Shown: positions 9,289 to 21,097, numbered from the stretch's first letter. The stretch: 64,000 bases of DNA from Methyloversatilis thermotolerans (GCF_000372885.1 NZ_KB889967.1:3051430-3115429); one strand, 5' to 3'. Translations and numbers: made by a program. The notes: generated by a model from the letters alone, not told the origin.

Positions 9289-10451
9289 CGTCTTTCCCTC
9301 CGGCGGCGGCGGTGCGCCTCGATCGACATGAGCAGGCCCAGGCCCGTGCACAGCGTGACCAGCGCGGTGCCGCCGTAGCTCACGAAGGGCAGCGGCACGC
9401 CGACAACCGGCAGGATGCCGGTCACCATGCCCATGTTCACGAAGGCATAGGTGAAGCAGGACAGCGAAATCGCGCCGGCGAGCAGACGGCCGAACAGCAG
9501 CGGCGAACTGGCGGCGATCATGAGCCCGCGGCCGATCAGCGCAATATAGATGAGCAGCAGCACCACCGCGCCGGCGAGGCCGAACTCCTCCGCCATCACG
9601 GCAAAGATGAAGTCGGTATGCCGCTCGGGCACGAATTCCAGATGGGTCTGGGTACCTTCGCGCCAGCCCTTGCCGAAAATGCCGCCGGAGCCGATGGCGA
9701 TGCTGGACTGGATGATGTGGAAGCCGCTGCCGCGCGGATCAGTGGTCGGATCCAGCAGCGTGCATACGCGTTGCCGCTGGTAGGCCTTGAACCCGGGCCA
9801 TTCGACGCCGTCGGCGCACATGGCATCGCCCTCGATGGCCAGCGCGGTGATGGCCACCACGCCGACCGCCAGCACCGGAATGATGAGCTTCCACGACAGG
9901 CCGGCGAAGAAAATGACGAATACGCCAGCCGCCAGCACCAGGATGGCGGTGCCGAGATCCGGCTGATGGAAGATGAGCACCACGGGAATCAGCAGGATGA
10001 CTGCCGCGACGACGAAGTCGCGCACCCTGAGCTGGGCCTCGTGACGGTGGAAGTACCAGGCCAGCATCAGCGGCACCGATATCTTCATCATTTCCGATGG
10101 CTGTATCCGCGTGAAGCCGATGTGGAGCCAGCGCTGCGCGCCCTTGGACGTTTCGCCGAACAGTTCCACCCCCAACAGCAGCACCACGCCGAGGATGTAG
10201 AAGGGCAGCGCGAGCTGCATGAGCCGCAACGGCGGAATCTGTGCCACCAGCACCATGACGCTGCCGGCCACCAGCAGATTCACCAGATGGGCTTCGAAGC
10301 GGAACATGAAGTCGGCGGTGGCGCTCGCCATCACCAGCGTGGCAAGCGACAGCAGCACGGTCGTGATCAGCAGCAGCGGCGGATCGAGCGCCGACAGCAG
10401 GCGGCCGATGCGCTCGCGCAGGACGGACCATCTATTCGCTGTCAGTTGCAT
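9285..10451 (-). CDS. rodA: RodA peptidoglycan glycosyltransferase (SEDS)
   Basis: 388 residues, start ATG at 10451 with GGAGGA 5-6 bp upstream, lying 20 bp inside the end of mrdA. It is a ten-helix SEDS protein. Conserved blocks are GAQRWLHIGFTRIQPSEMMKI, HQPDLGTA with the catalytic-type Asp, the large periplasmic loop, FVPERHTDFIFAVMAEEFG, and the PFVSYGGTALV C-terminal motif. It polymerises lipid II during lateral wall growth together with PBP2, encoded immediately upstream. Confidence 0.95.
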   Translation of the reverse strand: MQLTANRWSVLRERIGRLLSALDPPLLLITTVLLSLATLVMASATADFMFRFEAHLVNLLVAGSVMVLVAQIPPLRLMQLALPFYILGVVLLLGVELFGETSKGAQRWLHIGFTRIQPSEMMKISVPLMLAWYFHRHEAQLRVRDFVVAAVILLIPVVLIFHQPDLGTAILVLAAGVFVIFFAGLSWKLIIPVLAVGVVAITALAIEGDAMCADGVEWPGFKAYQRQRVCTLLDPTTDPRGSGFHIIQSSIAIGSGGIFGKGWREGTQTHLEFVPERHTDFIFAVMAEEFGLAGAVVLLLIYIALIGRGLMIAASSPLLFGRLLAGAISLSCFTYAFVNMGMVTGILPVVGVPLPFVSYGGTALVTLCTGLGLLMSIEAHRRRRRERR

Positions 10452-12321
10452 CGCTGTCCTCCGGCGCCGGTCCCTCCGGCTTGTTGCCGAGCAGGTAGTA
10501 ATCGAACACCTGGCGCGCGATCGGTGCCGCCGACTGCGCGCCGAAGCCGGCATTCTCGACGATGACCGCCAGCGCGATCTTCGGGTTCTCGACCGGCGCG
10601 AAGGCGATGAACAGCGCGTGATCGCGCAGCTTTTCGGCCAGCTTGCTGCCGCGGTACTGCGCGCCACGCAGCGAAAAGGCCTGCGCGGTGCCGGTCTTGC
10701 CGGCCGCCGTGTAGGGCGCGCCGGCAAACGCTCTCGCGCCGGTACCTTCGCGGTTCACGTCCACCATGGCCTGCTTGATCACCGCAATGTGCTCCGGCTT
10801 CAGATTCACCCTGCGCGTCGGCTCGGCTTCCACCCTGCGCACGGCACCGGTGCGCACATTCTCGACCTGCTTCACCAGGTGAGGCTTGTACACCACGCCG
10901 TCATTGGCCAGTATGGATACCGCGTGCGCCATCTGCAGCATGGTGTAGGCGTTGTAGCCCTGACCGATGCCGACCGACACCGTTTCGCCGGCATACCATT
11001 TCTGCTGCTCCGGCCGCTTGAAGCGCTTCTTCTTCCATTCCGGCGATGGCAGCACGCCGGTGGATTCACCCTCCAGGTCGATGCCGGTGCGGCTGCCCAG
11101 CCCGAGCTGGGACATGAAGCCGGCGATGCCGTCTATGCCCCAGTCGGCGGCCAGCCGGTAATAGTAGGTGTTGCAGGACACGACGATGGACTTGTGCATG
11201 TCCACCATGCCGTGGCCGCCCACCTTGTCGTCGCGGAAGCGATGGCCGCCGAAATCGAAATGGCCGGGGTCGGCGATGGCGAATTCCGGCGTTCGCTTGC
11301 CGGCGGTGAGCGCGCCCAGCGCCATCAGCGGCTTGAAGGTCGAGCCGGGCGGATAGGAAGAATAGATGGCGCGGTTCAGCAGCGGGTGATCCGGCGAATT
11401 GTTCAGCAGGTCCCAGTTCGTCGCGTCGATGCCATCGACGAACAGATTGGGGTCGAACGTGGGTTTGCTCACCAGCGCGAGCACGCCGCCGGTGGACGGT
11501 TCGATCGCCACCAGCGCGCCGCGCCGCTCGCCGAAGGCCTGTTCGACCACGCGCTGCAGCCCGGCGTCCAGCGTGAGGCGCAGATTGTTGCCGTTCTGCG
11601 CCGGCGTGCGCGACAGCACGCGCACCGGACGGCCGGCGGCCGTCACCTCGACCTGTTCGTAGCCGGTCACGCCGTGCAGATCGCTTTCGTAGAACTGTTC
11701 GAGACCGGCCTTGCCGATGTGATCGGTGCCGCGGTAGTTGTCGGCGTTGCCGGTCTCGTCGATGCGCTCGGCGTCGCGCTTGTTGATGCGCCCCATATAG
11801 CCCAGCACATGCGACGCCAGCTCGGTGTTCGGATACTGCCGGAACAGGCGCGCCCTCACCTCGACACCCGGAAAGCGGTAACGCTGGGCGATGAAGCGCG
11901 CCACCTCGTCGTCGGTGAGCCGGGTACGTATCGGCAGCGAATCGAAGTTGCGCGACTCCTCCATCAGCTTGCGCAGCCGGCGCCGGTCGCGCGGCTCTAT
12001 GGTCACCACGCGCGCCAGTTCGTCCAGCGTGTCGTCGAGATGGGTGACGCGCGACGGCTGGATTTCCAGCGTGTAGGCAGAGTAGTTGCGCGCCAGGATT
12101 TCGCCGTTGCGGTCCACGATGAGGCCGCGGTTGGGCGAGATCGGCATCAGCGCGATGCGGTTGTCCTCGGCGCGCGTCTGGTAGTAGTCGTGCATCACCA
12201 CCTGCAACCACACGAAGCGCGCGAACAGCAGGCCAAAGCACACCAGCACGATGCCGGCCGCGAAATAGACGCGGCGGCGGAATCGCAAGACCTGTGTTTC
12301 CGGACTCAGCAGATCGATCAT
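10432..12321 (-). CDS. mrdA: Penicillin-binding protein 2 (MrdA)
   Basis: 629 residues. It has one N-terminal membrane anchor (about 18-40), a class B dimerisation domain with LIVDRNGEILARN, and a transpeptidase domain. The active-site Ser327 and Lys330 lie in PPGSTFKP, the SxN motif is VSCNT, and KTGT lies in AAGKTGTAQ. It crosslinks peptidoglycan in the elongasome with RodA. It normally follows mreD directly; here 834 bp, mostly palindromic repeats, separate the two genes. Confidence 0.95.
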   Translation of the reverse strand: MIDLLSPETQVLRFRRRVYFAAGIVLVCFGLLFARFVWLQVVMHDYYQTRAEDNRIALMPISPNRGLIVDRNGEILARNYSAYTLEIQPSRVTHLDDTLDELARVVTIEPRDRRRLRKLMEESRNFDSLPIRTRLTDDEVARFIAQRYRFPGVEVRARLFRQYPNTELASHVLGYMGRINKRDAERIDETGNADNYRGTDHIGKAGLEQFYESDLHGVTGYEQVEVTAAGRPVRVLSRTPAQNGNNLRLTLDAGLQRVVEQAFGERRGALVAIEPSTGGVLALVSKPTFDPNLFVDGIDATNWDLLNNSPDHPLLNRAIYSSYPPGSTFKPLMALGALTAGKRTPEFAIADPGHFDFGGHRFRDDKVGGHGMVDMHKSIVVSCNTYYYRLAADWGIDGIAGFMSQLGLGSRTGIDLEGESTGVLPSPEWKKKRFKRPEQQKWYAGETVSVGIGQGYNAYTMLQMAHAVSILANDGVVYKPHLVKQVENVRTGAVRRVEAEPTRRVNLKPEHIAVIKQAMVDVNREGTGARAFAGAPYTAAGKTGTAQAFSLRGAQYRGSKLAEKLRDHALFIAFAPVENPKIALAVIVENAGFGAQSAAPIARQVFDYYLLGNKPEGPAPEDSDATDSE

Positions 12322-12429
12322 GACAGGCGGGTCATCGCGTCAATCCAGCGCCATCGGACCCGCCGAGCGCAACGGGCCGCATGCGGACGAGCACGCGCCC
12401 TGCTTCCAAGCGGATCGCGGGGCCGCCCC

Positions 12430-13152
12430 GACAACAAGCCCAGCCCCCGTGGGGAGGGGGGTGAGGCAGGGGTTTCGCAGCGCATGCGCTGCGCCTGCCG
12501 AACAGGCCGGCTGTGCAAAGCCGGCCCCCGTGCCTCGGGGTTTCGCAGCGCATGCGCTGCGCCTGCCGAACAGGTCGGCTGTGCAAAGCCGACCTCCGTG
12601 CCTCGGGGTTTCGCAGCGCATTGCGCTGCGCCTGCCGAACAGGTCGGCTGTGCAAAGCCGACCTCCGTGCCTCGGGGTTTCGCAGCGCATTGCGCTGCGC
12701 CTGCCGAACAGGCCGGCTGTGCAAAGCCGGCCCCCGTGCCAACGAAGTGAGCGTGGGGGGTGTAGCGGGGCTTTCGGCGAGCACTGCTCGCCGCCCGCGC
12801 AACCGGTCGGCTGTGCAAAGCCGACCGCGGAACGAGCGCAGCCCCCTTGGTGGGGGGTGAGGCAGGGGTTTCGCAGCGCATGCGCTGCGCCTGCCGAACA
12901 GGCCGGCTGTGCAAAGCCGGTCCCCGTGCCTCGGGATTTCGCAGCGCATTGCGCTGCGCCTGCCGAACGGGTCGGCTGTGCAAAGCCGACCCTGTGCGAA
13001 CGAAGTGAGCGTGGGGGGTGAAGCGGGGGTTTCGGCGAGCACTGCTCGCCGCCCGCGCAACCGGTCGGCTGTGCAAAGCCGACCGTGGGTAGCGCCGCCC
13101 CGAGGGCGAGCGCAGCCCCCCTGGGGGGCAGCGAACGAAGTGAGCGTGGGGG
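12430..13152. repeat. Cluster of palindromic repeats inside the mre operon
   Basis: Eight repeat units of roughly 65-70 bp lie in the mreD-mrdA gap. Six (starting near 12471, 12541, 12608, 12676, 12868, 12936) contain the palindrome GCAGCGCATGCGCTGC or its GCATTGCGC variant, followed by a hairpin of the form GGTCGGCT-GTGCAA-AGCCGACC. Two (near 12770, 13029) replace the first palindrome with GGCGAGCACTGCTCGCC. Linkers repeat AACGAAGTGAGCGTGGGGG. The long open frames across the region encode only repeated peptides and are rejected as genes. Transcription of mrdA must cross or start within it. Confidence 0.9.
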
Positions 13153-13155
13153 CCC

Positions 13156-13680
13156 TCATATCGGCCGGTTCTCGTCCTTCTCTTCCGGCCGGTACTGCGG
13201 CAGCATCAGCAACATGCCGACCGGCGTCCAGAGCAGGGTGGAAATGACCGGACCGAGAAAGTACACCGGGCCGGGAAAGTCGGCGTCGGCCACCATGCGC
13301 ACAGCCAGCATGACGCAGTGCGCGCCGAACAGCATGGGCAGCACATGCAGCGACTGCTGCAAAGGGCCGAACCAGAGGATGCGCCGCGACAGCGAGGTGG
13401 CCGCGTAGGCGAGCAGCACATAGGCCAGCGCATGCTGGCCCATCAGGCTGCCATAGCCGATATCCATCGCCAGTCCGAACACGAAGCCGGCGCCCATGCC
13501 GACACGCAGCGGTTCGCGTACGCACCAGAAGCACAGCACCAGGGCGACCCAGTCCGGCAACCAGAATGCCCGGCCCAGCGGCATCAGGTTCACCAGCAGC
13601 GCCAGCAACAGCGACAGCCAGATGAACCAGGGCCTTACCGGGCGCAGGATGCGACGCGAGCTGAAGGTGGGCTGGTTCAT
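13156..13680 (-). CDS. mreD: Rod shape-determining protein MreD
   Basis: A 174-residue inner-membrane protein with about five hydrophobic helices. It starts at ATG 13680 (an ATG 24 bp further upstream is less likely). Features typical of MreD are FWLPDWVALVLCFWCVREP, GMGAGFVFGLAMDIGYGSLMGQHAL and the conserved Arg-rich cytoplasmic loop. It is part of the MreBCD elongasome scaffold. 127 bp separate it from mreC, longer than usual and carrying a short direct repeat (ATCCGTGCGGC/T), but no hairpin array. Confidence 0.9.
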   Translation of the reverse strand: MNQPTFSSRRILRPVRPWFIWLSLLLALLVNLMPLGRAFWLPDWVALVLCFWCVREPLRVGMGAGFVFGLAMDIGYGSLMGQHALAYVLLAYAATSLSRRILWFGPLQQSLHVLPMLFGAHCVMLAVRMVADADFPGPVYFLGPVISTLLWTPVGMLLMLPQYRPEEKDENRPI

Positions 13681-13807
13681 CCACCGCCCTCCGCCCGACC
13701 ACACGTCATCCGTGCGGCATCCGTGCGGTGCGGCGCACCCTGCCGCCGCCTCGCGCCTTGCCGGATGCCCGGCGCCTCGTGCCGCGGCTCGATCGTCGTG
13801 TTCCGCA

Positions 13808-14719
13808 TCATTTGCGCACCGCCTCCAGCTTCTCCTCGCCCGCCGCGGTGGGCATGTCGACCTCGGGCAGCACCGGCTGACCGGGCTTCATCACCAGCAC
13901 CGTCGAATGGGCCTCGACGCCGGCGACCGGCACGCACACGATGCGCACGAAACCGCCGACGCCGTCGCGGTCCACCGACTTCACGCGCGCCACCGGCAGA
14001 CCGGCAACGAATACGCCATCCAGTCCCGAAGTGACGATGCGGTCGCCCTCGCGCAGATCGACGTCGGTTGCCAGATAGCGCAGTTCGAGCAGGCCGGCGC
14101 CGGCGCCGAACATGACGGCGCGCACACCGGTGCGCGCCACCTGTACCGGCAGCGCCTGGTCCTTGTCGGAAATGAGGGTGACTTCGGCATACAGCGGATA
14201 CACGCGCGTGACCTGGCCGATCACGCCGACATCGTCCACCACCGGACTGCCGGCCTCGATGCCGTGCGTGATGCCCTTGTCGATCACGATGCGGCGCGAG
14301 AACGGATCGCGCACCTCGTACACCACCTCGGCCACGCGCGACTCGACCTGCGCCCGCTCGCGCATGTCGAGCAAGGCGCGCAACCGCGTGTTCTCGCGGT
14401 CGAGCTGTTCCTGGCGCAGCCGCATGGTGGACAGTTCGGTGTGCTCGCGCCGCAGTTCGGTGTTTTCCGCCTGCAGTTGCGCGAGATCGGCGAAGTAGTC
14501 GCCGGCCGAACGCACGCCCTTGACCGGCATGCCGGCCAGTACCTGCAGCGGCGTGGTCATCACCGACAGGCCCTGGCGCACCAGTTCGAGATAGTGCAGC
14601 CGGTGATCGACCACCAGCAGCGTGAGCGAGGCACTCACCAGCACGACCAGGCGTGCCAAAGGCGCAGGACCGCGCCGGAAGAAGGGCGGGGGAGAATGTC
14701 CGGCGACCGGTGAAACCAT
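13808..14719 (-). CDS. mreC: Rod shape-determining protein MreC
   Basis: A 303-residue bitopic protein. It has one N-terminal membrane helix (about 20-40), a coiled coil (about 75-115; LAQLQAENTELRREHTEL), then the beta-rich periplasmic domain with GSPVVDDVGVIGQVT and LISDKDQALPVQ. It links cytoplasmic MreB to PBP2 and the wall machinery. The start is the ATG at 14719. The gap to mreB is 142 bp, where nothing else is evident. Confidence 0.93.
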   Translation of the reverse strand: MVSPVAGHSPPPFFRRGPAPLARLVVLVSASLTLLVVDHRLHYLELVRQGLSVMTTPLQVLAGMPVKGVRSAGDYFADLAQLQAENTELRREHTELSTMRLRQEQLDRENTRLRALLDMRERAQVESRVAEVVYEVRDPFSRRIVIDKGITHGIEAGSPVVDDVGVIGQVTRVYPLYAEVTLISDKDQALPVQVARTGVRAVMFGAGAGLLELRYLATDVDLREGDRIVTSGLDGVFVAGLPVARVKSVDRDGVGGFVRIVCVPVAGVEAHSTVLVMKPGQPVLPEVDMPTAAGEEKLEAVRK

Positions 14720-14861
14720 GAATCAGCAGACCGACTTCGCAGTTGCGGGAGGGAGGCCGATCCGCCGCGCGGCGTGGCCGGCGGCGGGCAGGCGGTGACC
14801 GCGGCCGAAGGCGGCCGCCTCGATTGCAGGCGCGCGCCGTGACCGCGACATCATGGAGCAA

Positions 14862-16465
<1,604 letters not shown>

Positions 16466-16469
<4 letters not shown>

Positions 16470-17929
16470 GCGATCGCATGAGCCCCCCCGAAACCGTGAA
16501 GTCGCTGTCGGCGAAGCTGGCGGCGGGCGAAGCGTCGGCGGTCGAGCTGGCGCAGGACTATCTGGCGCGGATACGCGCGGCCAACCCGGCGCTGAATGCC
16601 TTCGTCGAAATCAACGAGGACGCCACGCTGGCCGACGCCCGGGCCGCCGACGCACTGCGCGCCGAGGGCCGCGCCGGTCCGCTGACCGGCGTGCCGATCG
16701 CGCACAAGGACATCTTCTGCCAGACCGGATGGCACGCGCGCTGTGGCTCGAAAATGCTGGAAAGCTTCGCCGCGCCGTACGACGCCGGCCTGATCGAACG
16801 TTCCCGCGCCGCCGGCCTGGTCACGCTGGGCCGCACCAATATGGACGAGTTCGCGATGGGCTCGACCAATGAATCGAGCCACTACGGCGCGGTACGCAAC
16901 CCGTGGAACAGCGCGCACGTGCCCGGCGGATCGAGCGGCGGTTCGGCCGCCGCCATCGCCGCCGGCTTGGCGCCCGCCGCCTCCGGCACCGACACCGGCG
17001 GCTCGATCCGCCAGCCGGCCGCCTTCTGCGGCATCAGCGGCATCAAGCCCACCTACGGCATCGTGTCGCGCTGGGGCATGATCGCCTACGCGTCCAGCCT
17101 GGACCAGGGCGGCCCCATGGCGCGCACCGCCGAGGACTGCGCGCTGCTGCTCAATGCCTTCGCCGGCTTCGACGAACGCGACGCGACCAGCCTGCAGCGC
17201 CCGGCCGAGGACTACACGCGCGCGCTGGCGCAGCCGCTGGCCGGCCTGCGCATCGGCGTGCCGAAGGAGTTCTTCGGCGATGGCATGTCGGCCGACGTGC
17301 GCGCCGCGGTCGACGCCGCACTCGCCACCTTCCGCACGCTCGGTGCGGTGACCGTGGACGTGAGCCTGCCGCGCGCCGGCTATGCGGTGCCCGCCTACTA
17401 CGTCATCGCGCCGGCCGAAGCCAGCTCCAACCTCAGCCGCTTCGACGGCGTGCGCTATGGCTACCGCGCGCCCGATTACGGCAACCTGGACGACATGTAC
17501 GGCAAGAGCCGCGCGCAGGGCTTCGGCCCCGAGGTGAAGCGGCGCATCCTGATCGGCACCTATGTGCTGTCGCACGGCTATTACGACGCCTACTACCTGC
17601 AGGCGCAGCGGGTGCGCCGGCTGATCGCCGACGACTATCGCGCCGCCTTCGCGCAGTGCGACGTCATCATGGGGCCGACCACGCCGAGCACCGCGTACGC
17701 GCTGGGCCAGAACGACGAAGACCCGCTCGCCATGTACCTCGGCGACATCTACACCACGTCGATCAACCTGGCCGGCCTGCCCGGCATGAGCATTCCCGCG
17801 GGCTTCGGCGCCAACGGGCTGCCGGTGGGCCTGCAGATCGTCGGCAACTATTTCGACGAAGCGCGCATGCTGGGCGTGGCGCACCAGTTCCAGCAGGCGA
17901 CCGACTGGCATCTGCGCACGCCGGAGTAA
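16466..17929 (+). CDS. gatA: Asp/Glu-tRNA amidotransferase subunit A
   Basis: A 487-residue amidase-signature enzyme that releases ammonia from glutamine for GatB. The Ser-cisSer-Lys triad is visible: Lys in [15 protein letters not shown], cis-Ser in [11 protein letters not shown] and the nucleophile Ser in [12 protein letters not shown]. The C-terminal substrate region has [19 protein letters not shown] 16466 overlaps the gatC stop. Confidence 0.97.
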
Positions 17930-17935
17930 GCCACC

Positions 17936-18250
17936 ATGAACAACACCTTCCGCTACAGCACCCGACAGCTCCAGGCCATCGTCGACCAGGCCGGCATCTA
18001 TATGTGCGCCTGCCCGGCGCAGCTTGCGGTGCAACTGCTGGAACTGCGGAAGCTGCACGACTACCAGCTCGCCTGCATGGGCGACATGCCGGACATGGTG
18101 GACAGTCATCGCGCGATCGCCGAGGCGGCGGCGCAGGCGCATGCACTGCTCGAGGACGCTTTCGACCGCGTGCTGGAACTGGAAGGCTGGGACAAGGCGA
18201 GCCTGGAAATGCCGGAAGGGCTGCGCAAGAAGCGGGACGCCCTGCTTTGA
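17936..18250 (+). CDS. Conserved hypothetical protein in the gat operon
   Basis: A 104-residue soluble, mostly helical protein starting 6 bp after gatA. It has a CAC motif ([23 protein letters not shown]) and conserved acidic and His residues in its middle ([19 protein letters not shown]). No signal peptide or membrane segment. No family is recognised with confidence. Its position between gatA and gatB suggests co-transcription but does not establish a role in tRNA amidation. Confidence 0.75.
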   Translation: MNNTFRYSTRQLQAIVDQAGIYMCACPAQLAVQLLELRKLHDYQLACMGDMPDMVDSHRAIAEAAAQAHALLEDAFDRVLELEGWDKASLEMPEGLRKKRDALL

Positions 18251-18759
18251 GGGCTGGCGCGATCCGCCCCGGTGCGCTGGCCGCCCTGCTGATGGCGGGT
18301 TGCGCGCCGCTGAAGCCGCCCGGCGCGCCGTCCGCCCCGGAAGCGCCGGCGCCGTCCGCGCTGCCGCCCACGGTGGTCCGGCCGGCGCCCGGCCGCAGCG
18401 CCAAGCCCCTGCCGATACCGGCGCGCGCGCTGCAGGCCCGGGCCGACTGCCGCTATCGCGACGACGGCGGCACCGAAGGCCGGCTGGTGCTGGACGTGCA
18501 GGATTCCCGGGTGGAGCGCTTCGCATCCGAGGTGGACATGGGCGCAAAAGGCCGCTGCAGCTTCGACCTGTCCGCCTTCACGCAGACCCGCTTCGACCAC
18601 ACGCCCACACTGGTGGCCGGTGCGTGCACCATCAGCATGTGGGAGCAGAAGGACGAAGTCACCGTGTCCTACCGCAACTGCGCGGCCCACTGCACGCCGG
18701 GCGCGAACGATTACCTGTGGCCCACGCTGGTGAGCCGCCGAACCGGCGGCTGCCGCTGA
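18247..18759 (+). CDS. Putative lipoprotein, TTG start
   Basis: 170 residues. The proposed start TTG 18247 overlaps the preceding stop (TTGA) and is the only start that retains the export signal: a short basic region, a hydrophobic core and the lipobox LMAGC. A Pro/Ala-rich spacer follows (about 20-60), then a compact domain with four or more Cys ([39 protein letters not shown]) that could form disulphides in the periplasm. No known family. It lies between gatA and gatB for no functional reason that can be read from the sequence. Confidence 0.65.
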   Translation: MRAGAIRPGALAALLMAGCAPLKPPGAPSAPEAPAPSALPPTVVRPAPGRSAKPLPIPARALQARADCRYRDDGGTEGRLVLDVQDSRVERFASEVDMGAKGRCSFDLSAFTQTRFDHTPTLVAGACTISMWEQKDEVTVSYRNCAAHCTPGANDYLWPTLVSRRTGGCR

Positions 18760-18785
18760 GCCACCGCATACAGAGAGAACGCATC

Positions 18786-20255
18786 ATGAGCAGATCGAAC
18801 TGGGAAGTCGTGATCGGGCTGGAGACGCATACCCAGCTCAACACGGCCTCGAAAATCTTCTCCGGCAGCTCGACCGCCTTCGGCGCGGCGCCGAACGTGC
18901 AGGCCAGCGCCGTGGATCTGGCATTGCCCGGCGTGCTGCCGGTGATGAACCGCGCCGCAGTGGAGCGCGCCATCCGCTTCGGTCTGGCGATCGGCGCCAC
19001 GGTGGCGCCGCGCTCGGTGTTCGCGCGCAAGAACTACTTCTACCCCGATCTCCCGAAGGGCTACCAGATCAGCCAGTACGAACTGCCGGTGGTGCAGGGC
19101 GGTACGCTGACCATACGCGTCGGCGAGGGCGACAAGGCTTACGAAAAAGTGGTGCGCCTCACCCGTGCCCACCTGGAAGAGGATGCCGGCAAGAGCCTGC
19201 ACGAGGATTTCCACGGCATGTCCGGCATCGACCTGAACCGCGCCGGCACGCCGCTGCTGGAAATTGTCAGCGAACCGGACATGTCGTCCAGCGCCGAGGC
19301 GGTGGCCTACGCGCGCGCGCTGCACGCGCTGGTGCGCTGGGTGGACATCTGCGACGGCAATATGCAGGAAGGCAGCTTCCGCTGCGACGCCAACGTGAGC
19401 GTGCGCCGTCCCGGCGAGCCGCTGGGCACCCGCCGCGAAATCAAGAACCTGAACAGCTTCCGCTTCCTGCAGCAGGCCATCGACTACGAAATCCAGTGGC
19501 AGATCGAACAGATCGAGGACGGCCACAAGATCCAGCAAGCCACCGTGCTGTTCGACCCGGACACCGGCGAAACCCGCATGATGCGCAGCAAGGAAGACGC
19601 GCATGACTACCGCTACTTCCCCGATCCCGACCTGCCGCCGCTGGTGATCGCCGCCGAGTGGGTGGACGAAGTGCGCCGCGCCATGCCCGAACTGCCGGCC
19701 GCGCTGGCCGCGCGGCTGCAATCGGACTGTGGCCTGTCCGCCTACGACGCCGCCGGCCTCACCGCCAGCCGCGAAACCGCCCAGTACTTCACCGACGCGC
19801 TCGCCGTCGCCGGCGCGGGGCAGGCCACTCAGTTGGCCAAACCGCTCGCCAACTGGGTGATGGGGGAACTGGCCGCGCGCCTGAACCGCGAAGAGCGCGA
19901 CATCGCGCACAGCCCGGTCAGCCCGGCCCAGCTCGCGGGCCTGGTCGCCCGCATCGCCGACAACACGATTTCGAACAGCATCGCCAAGAAGGTGTTCGAC
20001 GCGCTGTGGAATGGCGAAGGCCGTGACGCCGACGCCATCATCGAAGCGCAGGGCCTGAAGCAGGTGACCGACGCCTCGGCCATCGAACCCATCATCGACG
20101 AGGTGCTGGCCGCCAACCCGAAGTCGGTCGAGGAGTACCGCGCCGGCAAGGAAAAGGCCTTCAACGCCCTGGTCGGCCAGGTGATGAAAGCCAGCCGCGG
20201 CAAGGCCAGCCCGGCGCAGGTGAACGAACTGCTGAAGAAGAAGCTGGAAGGCTGA
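18786..20255 (+). CDS. gatB: Asp/Glu-tRNA amidotransferase subunit B
   Basis: A 489-residue kinase-like subunit that phosphorylates and then transamidates tRNA-bound Glu/Asp. N-terminal [46 protein letters not shown] and [12 protein letters not shown] are GatB signatures. The C-terminal YqeY-like tRNA-binding tail ends [14 protein letters not shown]. Start ATG 18786 has a GAGAGAA-type ribosome site. Confidence 0.97.
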   Translation: MSRSNWEVVIGLETHTQLNTASKIFSGSSTAFGAAPNVQASAVDLALPGVLPVMNRAAVERAIRFGLAIGATVAPRSVFARKNYFYPDLPKGYQISQYELPVVQGGTLTIRVGEGDKAYEKVVRLTRAHLEEDAGKSLHEDFHGMSGIDLNRAGTPLLEIVSEPDMSSSAEAVAYARALHALVRWVDICDGNMQEGSFRCDANVSVRRPGEPLGTRREIKNLNSFRFLQQAIDYEIQWQIEQIEDGHKIQQATVLFDPDTGETRMMRSKEDAHDYRYFPDPDLPPLVIAAEWVDEVRRAMPELPAALAARLQSDCGLSAYDAAGLTASRETAQYFTDALAVAGAGQATQLAKPLANWVMGELAARLNREERDIAHSPVSPAQLAGLVARIADNTISNSIAKKVFDALWNGEGRDADAIIEAQGLKQVTDASAIEPIIDEVLAANPKSVEEYRAGKEKAFNALVGQVMKASRGKASPAQVNELLKKKLEG

Positions 20256-20289
20256 GGCCGCGCCCCTCATGCGGGCGCTCCGGTTTCCC

Positions 20290-20340
20290 CCTCGCCCGCA
20301 TCAGCAGGAGAGGGTGGCGCGCAGCGCCGGGTAAGGGCAA
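20290..20340. repeat. Short interspersed repeat (CCCTCGCCC...CTCTCC type)
   Basis: Palindromic intergenic repeat with arms CCCTCGCCCGCATCAGC and GGAGAGGGTGGCGCGCAGCG. A second, reverse-oriented copy is at 27193-27247. It lies in the 143-bp gap between gatB and vapC, which holds no gene. Confidence 0.65.
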
Positions 20341-20398
20341 CTGCGCCTGCACGCCGCGGACCGCGGATACATGCCATGGCCGCAAGCGGGCGCCCGCC

Positions 20399-20785
20399 TC
20401 ACCACACCGTCCGTACGCGAAAGCCGGCAAAAGTCGCGTCGCACGTGATCAGCGGCACTCCTTCGAGTTCGCATTGCGCGGCCAGCATGCGGTCGAAGGG
20501 GTCACGGTGGTCGACTTCCAGCGTACCTGCACGCAGCGCATGCAGGCTCGTCACCGGCAGATGCTCGAAGGCGTCAAGCGTGGCCAGTTCGTGAAAACAG
20601 GACACCGCCTCGGCGGCAGATTCCAGTTTGCCAAGACGATGCTTGGTCACGATTTCCCAGGCACTCGCTGCGCTGACCAGAATGGTGTTGTCCTGGTTCT
20701 GGATGAAGGAGCGAGCCGTCGCTGAGAGCAGAGGGTCGTCCGTCCACCACCAGAGCAGCGCATGGGTGTCGAGCAGCGCCTTCAT
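20399..20785 (-). CDS. vapC: VapC-family PIN-domain toxin
   Basis: 128 residues. The PIN-domain fold is shown by the N-terminal MKALLDTHALLWW, the central Glu of SAASAWEIVTKHRLG, and the C-terminal DPFDRMLAAQC and LITCDATF acidic residues that bind Mg2+. Such toxins cleave RNA (often tRNA or rRNA) unless held by the antitoxin. Start ATG 20785 overlaps the antitoxin stop by 4 bp (ATGA). Confidence 0.9.
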   Translation of the reverse strand: MKALLDTHALLWWWTDDPLLSATARSFIQNQDNTILVSAASAWEIVTKHRLGKLESAAEAVSCFHELATLDAFEHLPVTSLHALRAGTLEVDHRDPFDRMLAAQCELEGVPLITCDATFAGFRVRTVW

Positions 20786-21015
20786 CTGCCCTCCCAAACG
20801 CGCGTCTCGTCCTCAGGCAAGGGCTCGAAAAAAGACGCATCGATGCGGCCGGGCAATCTGCCGGGTCGCCGGCCAGCCGATTCGGGCGCCAAGGGCACCA
20901 GACGTGCATAGGGCTTGCCCGCCTTCGCCAGCACAATCTCCTGTCCGGCGTGAGCCTGCTCCAGCAAACGCGAAAAATTCGTCTTGGCTTCGTGCACATT
21001 GACGATCAGCGGCAT
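20782..21015 (-). CDS. vapB: Phd/YefM-type antitoxin of the VapC pair
   Basis: 77 residues with the Phd/YefM N-terminal DNA-binding fold: VNVHEAKTNFSRLLEQAHAGQEIVLAKAGKPYARLVPL. The acidic, flexible C terminus (SFFEPLPEDETRVWEG) would wrap the toxin. It is the first gene of the pair, overlaps vapC, and should autoregulate the operon. It sits 82 bp downstream of intI on the same strand, so the pair flanks the integron. Confidence 0.88.
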   Translation of the reverse strand: MPLIVNVHEAKTNFSRLLEQAHAGQEIVLAKAGKPYARLVPLAPESAGRRPGRLPGRIDASFFEPLPEDETRVWEGR

Positions 21016-21097
21016 AGCGACTCCTGAGAAGGATTGATCGGACTACGTTTGAGGACTAAGTCTGGCCGGATCAAGAGGCTCCGCAATCCTCCGTTCC

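Noticed and set aside
12332-13702. Long open frames across the mreD-mrdA gap on both strands
   Set aside because: Their translations are the same peptide repeated, because they read through palindromic repeats; no ribosome site and no family match.
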